Shown in pieces: positions 55,330 through 64,000 of a DNA stretch of 64,000 nucleotides (the stretch's first letter is position 1; each line of letters starts with the position of its first letter). Origin of the DNA: Culex pipiens pallens. Lineage: Eukaryota > Arthropoda > Insecta > Diptera > Culicidae. The notes beneath the pieces are model-generated. The model had not been told where the DNA came from. It saw nothing but the letters and a program-made list of their open reading frames with translations, and did no database searches. The translations under genes and the position numbers were made by a program. The DNA is taken from NCBI RefSeq assembly GCF_016801865.2, contig NC_068939.1, positions 61,138,269-61,202,268 of the forward strand, given 5' to 3'.

Positions 55330-58300
55330 CTAATGTGTTTTGTCGTAGGTATTCTTATGGCCGTATCCGGTCACGTATCCGGAACCATCAGGAAGATCTT
55401 TACGACCGGCGATTCCTTTACCTTTGCCGGTTTCATCGAAGCGTTGCTTGCTTGAGCCGGTGTACCTCGAGGTGTCGGTCAGCCGTGCCACCGTTTCTGC
55501 CGCTTTTCCGGGCTAAAATACAAAAAAATAAGCGGTTAAGAATGATACAATTGCAGTCTCAAAAGTTACCCATACCGTTGCGTTATGGATTCCCGGAGCT
55601 CCACAATTTGCCAACTTTCCTTTGATTTCGTCCAGTTCGATCTTCTTGGTCTTTGCGAGATCTTCCAGAAATTTGTTGTAATCCTCCAAGGAAAGTTTCA
55701 TCGATTTCAACTTTTTAAAGTGAATGCCGGTGTCGGTGGTTGTAATTTTCTTGTCGATAACCTGAAAAGAACGAAAGGATTTTTTTTTAATGTTTGTGAG
55801 AATTAAATTGACAGCAACCTATGGGGCAAAGAATGGTAGGTCAGAATGAAAATAATCAAAAAGTCAAGCTTTATTTGATAAACAAGGCCATTTTGACCCT
55901 TGTCGAAAACAATGGAGATGTGTGGTGTTTTTTTAGCTTATTTATTTTTCATTGTCTCCATATAATAGTTTCAGACTGAACTGAAAAACAACGTTGATGA
56001 TTGAATTGATTGAATGATGATTGAAAGGTTTTTTCTAAAGTTTTTAAATAGTAGTTTATGCAACAAGTTGCAAAAAGAAGTTTCATACTGCATTTACGAA
56101 TAACACCCTTTGAGCAGAATTATAAGTCAAATCTTTTTATTGGATCGTTTAAATAAAAAAAGGTTGAAAATTATTACTTTTCAAACAAGTGCTAAAAAGT
56201 TCTACTTTTCAGCATCCATTTTAGTGTTGAAAAGTAGAACTTTTCAGCATTTGTTTTGAAGATGGTTACTATTCGAGTCAGATATTTTTGGTAGAGAAAA
56301 GTAGGCTGTTTCGTCGTTCGAGAATGACAGGAAAAGTACCTAAGTAGTTTTTTTGCAAGGGTTATCATTTTTTTCTATTGGGCGCTTTTTTCTTTATTTT
56401 TTGTTGAATTTCTACTGTCAGTATGCCTGCATTTTGAAACCTTTTTCAATTGTTGAATTTCCTTTTGATCAGAACCGAAGAACAAAATATTCAAAAAAAT
56501 ATTCCAAATGGCCTCTTGGACCAATACATTTTTTCATTCCCTCCCAATCTCTCTTCATTATTGCCAAAAAATCTGAGGATCAAATAATACTTAATGAAAT
56601 ATAAATTCCGACTGACTTGTTTGCAGTCAGCTGCAAATTACGAATTATAACTAGGCTACTGATTTTTCACTTTTCACAGGGACCGATATCCCAAAATACA
56701 AAACTTCATGGAAATTTCACGGAATGTGAAAAATGTTAAAATAACCAATAAAATTTAAAGTTAATCAACTGAAAAAATAGTATTTAAGTGAATTTTCAAG
56801 CTAATAGTTTTCACGGGGACGACATTGTAATGCTCAAATTATTTATGTTTTAATAAACCTTGTTTTTAGCTTAAAAATCTTTTTTTAACGGTAGGGGAGA
56901 GTGGGGAGACTTGATCCCCATTTTTTGTATCGCACATAACTCTGTCAATGTCTCACAAAACTATAAACTTTTTGCATGAATTGAAAGCTTAAACATTCAT
57001 CTATGTTTGGCTAATAAGGGTATTTCCTCAGATGAACTCTTCGAATCATGCCAAGCGTTTAAAAAAAAATATTTTAAACCGGCATTTTAAAAAATGTTAG
57101 GGGTAACTTGATCCCCCTTTCAACATTTTGAAGAAATCTTAAGCAAAATGTTTCTTATTCATCCAAACTTTTAATTTTCTATAAGTTACAGCAATTTCAC
57201 ATAAAACCTGTACGTTTGTGTTCAAAATATAACAAGTTTAGTATTTAAAATGTGGCAGTGCGTGGCCGAATGGTTACGCTGTCCGCTTTGTAAGCGGATG
57301 ATTCTGGGTTCGATTCCCATCTGCTGCAACCTTCCATCGGATGAGGAAGTAAAATGTCGGTCCCGGCCTTGGTTGTTAGGCCGTTAAGTCATTTCAGGTG
57401 TATGAGTTGTCTCCATGCCATAAGTACAAACAACACACCAAACCAAACCTACTCCGGTGGAATCGCTGGCGGCGGTTGGACTCGCAATCCGAAGGTCGTC
57501 AGTTCAAACACTGGGGTGGAAGGTTCCTTGGAGTAAAAAGAGGTTTGGGTGCTCTCCCCATTCAAGCCTTCGAACTCCTAGGTTCGAGCAGAAAACTTGC
57601 AAAAGAGACCACAAAAGACCCGGGGGTCGTTAATGTGGATGGTTTTTTTTAGTATTTAAAATATTTAAAAACTTAAAATATTATTTTTTAGACCAAAATT
57701 AAGCATGTTTACAAAAGCTGGAAATTTTTGTTTACAAAACTTTCGAAAAAAGGTTCTAACTTCAGTAAGTTATGTACAACTATACTAAAGGAAACTATGT
57801 ATGAAAACCCAGCCCAATTAATTAATCTGATTCCAGTGACTGTAAAAATGCAGGGATCAAGTCTCCCTAAACTCACTCTTTTAAACAATTGATTGTAAAA
57901 ATAGTATGACGATAAATTTAACATCAAATGCGTAAAGGGTTTGGAGTTGATAAGTTTATCAAACAATTCATGTATAAAAAATATTTTTGTGAATAATTTT
58001 TGAGTGTTTTCTATACATATCAAAACAAAGAAAAAAGATCTCTTGGAAGTTTGTTGCAGCTCGTTTTAGAAAAATGTGTGTAACTCAATCTAAACATTGT
58101 TTAATTTTTTTCTCTGTTTTCTACAATGAGTTTTAGTTAATTTCGCACAACTTTCTAGAACAAAGCTAATTGTTTTACCCACATGCTGACGAGATACAGG
58201 CTTGGGATCAAGTGTCCCCGGGGATCAAGTCTCCCCACTCTCCCCTATCTCCCCTACCTATAATAACTATGAAACATTTTTCACAATACATTTTTATTTT

Positions 58301-60518
58301 TGTTATCATATTGTTTGAGGAGGGGAGACAAAACCGTTAAATAATTTGCATTTGGCTGACTGCAATTATCTTCTCTTGTTTTCGGACAATTTGGTGTTTT
58401 CGAAAATAGATTATGTTTTTTTTTGTGAATACAAAAATATGAGTTGTGTCTTTTTATTCACAGAAATGCATTCTGCTAAAAAGTTTAACCAAACCACAAT
58501 GTTTTTTTTTATTTAATTTGAATAATTTTCATATCATTGTTAAACATTTTATGATTGTGTTTCTTTTAAATAATAGGGTCCAAGTAGGTTCAAGAGCACA
58601 AAAAGTAAACATCACGTTTTTATATTGAAATATTGCCTTAATTACATTTCAACCCTTTGTAGATATTTTAATTGTAGATATTTTAATTGCTAAATTTGTT
58701 ATTTTTTTGCATTGATTTAAGTATACTCTTGAATTTCATGGAATTTTGCGGAAATTATGAAATTTCACGAATTTCACGCTGTCCGCGACATCGTGAAAAT
58801 TCACTAACACTAATTATAACGCTTTATTTTACATTATCGATTAAATAGGACAATTTTTAGCTTTTCAAAGACTTTGAGTTTGGAACCATAGATCTGATAG
58901 GAATCAGGTTAAAGAAACCGATTATGCTATTTATGGGCCAACAAATTAGGGAAAAATAATTAGCCAAAGATCATCAACATAAGTAGAGTAAATTATTTCA
59001 ATAATAAAAACTAACTTAATCCACCTATGTGGTTGGAGCCTTCCTCACAACAATGGCTGTACACAAGTTTCATCTATTTTTTAGATCCGGCTTCCAAAAA
59101 GTACATCGATATCACTTAAGTGGCCATATCTCGAGACAGGGTTGCCAGATCTTCAATGTTTTAGACTCGTTGGAAAGGTATTTTGATAACCTAACCAACA
59201 ATGGGTCGGATGATGGACCCGGACATAGTTTACATACATTTAAGTGAGATCCGGCTTCCAAAAAGTACACCAATATCACTTAAGGGGCCATATCTCGAGA
59301 CAGGGTTGCCAGATCTTCAATGTTTTAGACTCGTTGGAAAGGTCTTTTGATAATCTAACCAACGATGGGTCGGATGATGGACCCGGACATAGTTTACATA
59401 CATTTAAGTGAGATCCGGCTTCAAAAAAGTATATCAATATCACTTAAGTGGCCATATCTCGAGACAGGGTTGCCAGATCTTCAATGTTTTAGAATCGTTG
59501 GAAAGGTCTTTTGATAACCTAACCAACGATGGGTCGGATGATGGATTCTGACATAGTTTACATACAGTTAAGTGAGATCCAAATATATGTGAAAACACAT
59601 TTTTATACATAACTTTTGAACTACTTATCGAAACTTCAATCTATATAAAACTCGATCTATGGGACCCTAAACCAAGTCGAATGCAACAAGTTCGGGTCAA
59701 ATCGGTTCAGCCAGTGCCGAGAAACATGAGCTAGTTTGTTGGTCACATACATACATACACACACACATACACACAGACATTTGTTCAGTTTTCGATTCTG
59801 AGTCGATATGTATACATGAAGGTGGGTCTACGAAGTTTTTATACGAAGTTCATTTTTAGAGCAGGATTATAGCCTTACCTCAGTGAGGAAGGCAAAAAGT
59901 TCTTTGCAGACCATCTAGAAATTAAATTTTTAAGACATTGATAAAAAATATAAAATTTTGGCGACTTGTTTTTAATAGTACTCGACCTTTTAGTTGTTGG
60001 TTTGTTGTAAGTTGAAGGAGATATCTGGAGAGAATCTAGATTTGAACAATTATTTTAAAAATCAAATAAGGCACCGTGCGTCTCCATCAATATAACACTA
60101 GGTAACCGAAACGTAATTTTACCAAATCAATGCCTAAGTACCTGAACCATTGTCGTGTAAGAATCACCCACGTAAGTAAATCTTTAAATGTCGAACCATC
60201 TTCCACGATACTCACCTTCGCCTGCTTCATCCACTTATCACTCTGGGACAGGGTCAAGTGTTTGCCGTCCGATTTGGTGTCCCCAAACTTGGAGAACGCT
60301 TTGAACTGCTCGCGGAAGGCGGCCGCCGAGACCGGTGCCGCGGGTTTCGGGGTGGTGCCATTTGCCTCCTTTTTGGCCGCCGGATCACTGCCCGAGGGTG
60401 CCGGACTGGCCGGTTCCTTTGCCGCCGGTTCCGGTTTACTTTCCAGCGCCATCTGGGCCACCTCGACGGCGGCTTTGTCCACCGTGTCGGAACCGTTCTG
60501 CTGCTGGTTGTCCGCCAT
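55330..60518 (-). CDS. Tubulin polymerization-promoting protein (p25-alpha family), 3 coding exons
   Basis: Minus-strand exons 60518-60216, 55761-55576 and 55512-55330 join in phase 0 to 223 aa with GT-AG introns of ~4.45 kb and 63 bp. The family binds and bundles microtubules; Drosophila has one member (ringmaker) acting in axons. Residues 1-65 are Ala/Pro/Lys-rich and probably disordered, then the p25-alpha core starts at AAFREQFKAFSKFGD (about 66). Later landmarks are KITTTDTGIHFKKLKS, the RLTDTSRYTGSSKQRF signature, GKGKGIAGRKDLPDGSGYV and the C-terminal GYGHKNTYDKTH. The length is close to human TPPP (219 aa). An acceptor (CCCTCCCGTATAG at 60541-60529) just upstream of the ATG means a further non-coding 5' exon lies at higher coordinates. 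Confidence 0.92.
56050..56345 (-). mobile_element. Family B MITE-like repeat
   Basis: Reverse orientation of the units at 27711 and 51409: AGTAGTTTATGCAACAAGTT at its left and TGACAGGAAAAGTACCTAAG at its right, with GTTCTACTTTTCAGC palindromes inside. Confidence 0.65.
56890..58258. mobile_element. TIR element (GGTAGGGGAGAGTGGGGAGA ends) with nested SINE
   Basis: GGTAGGGGAGAGTGGGGAGA at 56890 pairs with TCTCCCCACTCTCCCCTA and a final CCCTACC at 58258. A related fragment lies at about 61360. The SINE at 57252-57647 interrupts it. Confidence 0.8.
57252..57647 (+). mobile_element. Dimeric tRNA-derived SINE with Thr-like head and 15-bp TSD
   Basis: Flanked by exact TTTAGTATTTAAAAT at 57237-57251 and 57648-57662. 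The first module has TGGCCGAATGG, an anticodon arm TCCGCTTTGTAAGCGGA (loop TTTGTAA, anticodon TGT) and GGGTTCGATTCCC. The second has GGTTGGACTCGCAATCC and AGTTCAAACACTGG. It shares the second module and linker plan with 37436-37835 but has a different first tRNA. Confidence 0.85.
59011..59897 (+). mobile_element. MITE of the CCTTCCTCAC family with 164-bp tandem repeats
   Basis: Begins TTAATCCACCTATGTGGTTG...GCCTTCCTCAC and ends GTGAGGAAGGCAAAA. Three near-identical 164-bp units start at 59084, 59248 and 59412. A CA-rich microsatellite lies near 59747-59775. No protein is predicted despite short open frames. Confidence 0.85.
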
Positions 60519-60540
60519 TATGATTGACCTATACGGGAGG

Positions 60541-61839
60541 GAAAGAAAGGGTGCGATATTAGTTTTTGCATAAATTTAAAGATTTATGACTTTTTCACCG
60601 TACCGGTGGACGGCGACGTGAGAATACATTATCTGAAGAAGGTTATAACTTCAACAAACGGCTGTTTTATCTTTTGATTTTTGAGCGCCCAACAAGTGGC
60701 TTCACCCGCGACGGAACGTTTCTGTGTGATGTGAATTTGAATTTGAATTTTAGCGCTTAACCTAATGTCAATATGCTCGTCAGCTTCTCTTCGCGTATGA
60801 GATCATAGCGCGATGTTGTTTGACTTATTTTTCCTTGAAGTAGAAAATAGATAGGTACACTTTGCACTGTACTGAACGCGGCGTGCTAATTGGAATGGCT
60901 TGGAAGCTTTTTTCTACTGCTAGCCGAACACAAACTCATCGAGACTTGTTTAAAATGTCCGGTTTACTGATAAAAATTGCACTTTTTTTTGCTTGCGTCA
61001 GCTCATAAAACACCCAATTCTTATCTGCACAGTTAGAGCGTCATATTATTGCCTGTTTTAATATTGTTTTGTTTTGATTGCCTTCGTAACGGGTATTTAA
61101 AAAAATTATTAAAATTTACAAATAAATCTCTTCAATCAACTGTACCTTCCCAAAATAAATTACAAAAAAAAAATATTTTTTTGAAAACGCGCCCGCGGTT
61201 TTTGATGCACGAAGCTGTTTTTGAATGGGAGATATTAGTTGAACTAAAAAAAAACTTTGAACCAAAGTTACAACTTTCTTTTGACTCAATCTAAATCTTA
61301 CCTCACACTTTTTTCAAGCAACTGAAATATAATTTTTTGGCGTGCCAATAACAGTAAGGGAGCGTGGGGAGACTTCGTTTGTTGAATTTGTGATTTTAAG
61401 ATTTCTTTGGGTCATGACTTGGAAACTTAAAAAATCTAGAATGACATTTCAAAATGTTGAGTAATAATTGATCCTCTTTTTAAAACATTGAAGAATCAAA
61501 TAACAACTTAATAATAAACCGGTATGGAAGTGTTTTCAACCTCTCTTAAAAAATTAAAAAAAATGGATTGCCGCCAACTCACACAGCAGTTGCTTTTCGT
61601 GTTGCGTCAAACTTTGTCCTAAGGGGGAATTTTGGTCCCTGATCATAAATCGGAAGGTCCATTTTTCGATATCTTTTGAAAATTCGAAAAAATGTGTTTT
61701 CAAATAATTTTCAGTCTGAAATGATGATGGTTTGAAAATATGGTGCAAAGTGCAAACTGAACTTTTATTCAGTTTGATTGAATATGAAATTGTTATTGTT
61801 TCAACATTACAAATTATTAAGAATTATTATTAGATTATT
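60541..61839. other. Upstream flank of the TPPP gene
   Basis: 60600-60950 has moderate GC content and could contain the gene's promoter or non-coding first exon, but no splice donor can be assigned with confidence. 61355-61400 is a fragment of the 56890 TIR family. The rest is AT-rich and unrecognised. Confidence 0.3.
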
Positions 61840-62315
61840 AGGCCGTTGCAAATATTTTTCAAAGTTTTTGTCGCCCCCCCCCCTCCCCCACCTTCAAATT
61901 TGTTTTGAAAAATCAGGGGGCAAAAAAAAATATTTTTCCAAAAAACTTCCAATTTTCTATGAAAATAGTAGTCTTATAAATTAAAAACAATCTAAAATGC
62001 ATTTTTCTGCACTGATAATCAAATTTAGTATGTTTGGGCTTGTTTAAAAATGTTTTGATTTTTTATGAAATCCCAATGTACAGCACCGCAAAAATTTTAT
62101 TTAAAATTTTCGTCAATACTTAGATATTTTGGAAATTAATGATGGCAAAACGACTGGACAGGTGTATAATGCATTTTACACCACTTTTTTCATTAAAAAT
62201 TTGAAACCATGGCTCGTAATTTAAATTTTTATACTTTTTTATTTTTTTGCCCCCACCCCCCTCGACTTTGGTAAGAGTCGAGGGAAATAAACTTCAAAAA
62301 ATATCTGCAACGGCC
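61840..62315. mobile_element. MITE of the AGGCCGTTGCAAATATTT family
   Basis: AGGCCGTTGCAAATATTT at the left and TGCAACGGCCT at the right, with C-rich tracts near each end (61873-61890 and 62250-62262). This matches the element at 33094-33510. Confidence 0.8.
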
Positions 62316-63282
62316 TTATTAGATACATAAAAATGCAGAATAACTGATATACAATTGAGAATAAACTTTATTATGAAACATACTTCTGAATGTTATATTT
62401 CTTCGAAAAAAAAATCCTGCAAATTAAACTGTAGATATTTTTTTCATCAAAAATTAAACATTTCAGGGCATGATTTAAACCGTAAAATCGGTGCGGTTTG
62501 GTTTTTGCCAGTTTAGAGCCCCTTAACGATTTTTGCATTTTTCAAAAACCTCGCGAGCTCATAGTTCATGTTCCAGTGAACAATTTTACCGAAGAGATCC
62601 CACCTTGGTAATACCACCGCTGAAAACTTCAACATTTTTTTTAAGGTGAAGCCGTTGATCAATTTCGAAGAAAATTGATCATCACCGTAAAATAATCTGT
62701 ATTGCATTAAATTTAACGAATTTCTGCACCAAATTGAATCAGCATGTGCCGGTTGTTGCCTTCTTACAGCCAGTGAAGAAATTTTTGATCTAAGTCAATT
62801 GTGTTTCAAAATTTATATAATTTTGTGGTACAATCATTGACGTCCTAATTGGCATCATTGATTAATGACGATTTCCATAACTTTACAAGGAATGGGATAA
62901 TTGTTACCAAAAAGTATAAGCATGTTTAGGGCAATTTTCTAAACAACTTGTTGAAGGAATTTTGTCAAAATATTGATAGCGACGCAAAATTTATATCTTT
63001 GAACGAAAAATCATGGCAATGATGCAAGTCTTCACGTTCTCTTGTGGCAGCACTTGCTGCGTCAGTGGGGGTGACTATGGGTCAAAAAAACGACACACCT
63101 CTCGTAATTTTCTAATAACACAACCATTTAAACAACATCGAAACAAATTTAACATAGAAATTCATGTTACCAAAAAATGGTTGAATTTGATGAATTCTAA
63201 CCTTAAATGCCAATCGTTAGAAAATTGACCCAATCTAACCACTCAGATATCAAATGAACCTAAAATTATTTTTACTCAAATA
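62316..63282. other. Non-coding sequence, nothing recognised
   Basis: AT-rich with short open frames that show no conserved domain, and no repeat boundaries were identified. Confidence 0.35.
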
Positions 63283-63522
63283 CACTCAACCCCCGGTGGT
63301 TTGTCACTTTTTCGTTTGACACTTGTTTAGTTTGTACCCCGTTGGTTGGTCAAAGTCAAACTGAAAAGTGGCGAACTGTCACTTTTTACACGGCGCTCAC
63401 GCACACTATCAAAACATGTGAGTTTGGTAGTGTTTGAGAACTCCGTGTAGAAAGTGTGTCAAACTAAAAAGTGACCCCGTTCGTTTGACAACAGTTGGTG
63501 TCAAACCATCGGGGTTTGAGTG
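63283..63522. mobile_element. TA-flanked MITE (CACTCAACCCCCGGTGGTTT ends), 240 bp
   Basis: CACTCAA(C/A)CCCCG(G/A)TGGTTTG at the left mirrors CAAACCATCGGGGTTTGAGTG at the right, with TA on each side. A copy at about 40235-40840 is split by a pogo-like insertion. Confidence 0.85.
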
Positions 63523-64000
63523 TACAAATATATGGTAAAAACAAGCCATTCAACCCTGTCGCAGATACAGTGTGTAGAAAAATATATTCAATGAATTATT
63601 GGACTTGGCATAATATTTTGGATTATCTGGTTTGACTATTCTGAAATGTTATTACCGAACGTCGAATGATTCTTGGTTCACCGACAGAAACAGTTGACGT
63701 GCTCGTATTGTGAGTGCTTGTCTGTTTGTGTGTAAGCGCATCGACTAGATCGAGTGGCGCTGCGCAACTCGTGGTTTAGGTTTGCTTGTACGCGTGCACA
63801 CGCGGCGCTAGTGTTTGATCGAATAGGGTAGGGTAGTCATCAATGAGACACTTTTGGTTTTCAACTTTTAACGATTTTTCTAATTTTTTCATCAGCATGT
63901 TTTAATGAGCTTTTTGTTGCATTTTATTTCTTTTAGTGTGTTCAAACATTGACCAAAATATGAGATCGATCCGACTTCTACAGCCAGAGTTATTCAACTG
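63523..64000. other. Window end, no gene recognised
   Basis: 63680-63830 is GC-richer and looks unique. It could be promoter or non-coding exon of a neighbouring gene, but no evidence decides this. Confidence 0.25.

Larger units (their letters stand above)
55762..60215 (-). other. TPPP gene intron 1
   Basis: Contains a family B repeat (56050-56345), a TIR element with a nested SINE (56890-58258), and a CCTTCCTCAC MITE (59011-59897). The rest (56346-56889, 58259-59010, 59900-60215) is AT-rich with no gene recognised. Confidence 0.7.

Noticed and set aside
57258..57330. Functional tRNA-Thr gene
   Set aside because: It looks tRNA-like with a TGT anticodon loop, but it is the head of a TSD-flanked SINE with a second module, and its acceptor arms do not pair convincingly.
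60130..60573. Plus-strand open frame opposite the TPPP first exon
   Set aside because: Shadow of the Ala/Pro-rich minus-strand coding exon, which has correct splice sites and a conserved product.

Overview
The window is eukaryotic genomic DNA with small spliced genes, GT-AG introns and very TE-rich non-coding sequence. The protein sequences and the dense mixture of MITEs, tRNA-derived SINEs and non-LTR retroelements suggest a mosquito, most likely a culicine such as Culex; this is inference from recognition, not a database result. Three host genes can be read. (1) NAA60 (+, coding 1394-11552, 5 coding exons, 254 aa) is a Golgi N-terminal acetyltransferase. Its last intron appears to be a minor-spliceosome (U12) AT-AC intron that separates the catalytic domain from the membrane-binding C-terminal exon. 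(2) cueball (cue; +, coding 22829-48760, 4 coding exons, 679 aa) is a type I membrane protein with YWTD/LDL-receptor B repeats and EGF modules. Its ~20 kb first intron is packed with mobile elements. (3) A TPPP/p25-alpha family gene (-, coding 60518-55330, 3 coding exons, 223 aa) encodes a microtubule-associated protein.

Layout: 1-745 is the end of a MITE interrupted by a tRNA-derived SINE. 1394-12175 is NAA60; its 8.5 kb second intron holds a pogo-like MITE (2087-2673), a TIR element with coding-like cargo (2736-4034), an ORF-less non-LTR-type element with 21-bp target-site duplications (4943-6358), and a TIR element with 8-bp TSDs (6519-9620) that contains an intact ORF1-only LINE (7682-9456). 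12644-17047 is a hAT-like element with 8-bp TSDs; inside it sits a second TIR element (13878-17010) carrying a ~1.4 kb (ATTAAATT)n array. 17438-21000 holds foldback and TA-targeting MITEs. 22829-48760 is cueball, with piggyBac-like, long-hairpin, SINE, pogo-like and other MITE insertions. 50900-54510 is another nest of TIR elements. 55330-60530 is the TPPP gene, with more MITEs and a SINE in its first intron. 60531-64000 is its upstream flank with two further MITEs.

The three host genes do not form an operon or an obvious pathway. The distinctive content is the splice architecture of NAA60, the ORF1-only LINE, the dimeric tRNA SINEs, the several long inverted repeats inside transcribed introns, and a broken copy of a cueball exon segment inside a cueball intron. 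No CRISPR array, rRNA gene or convincing functional tRNA gene was seen.
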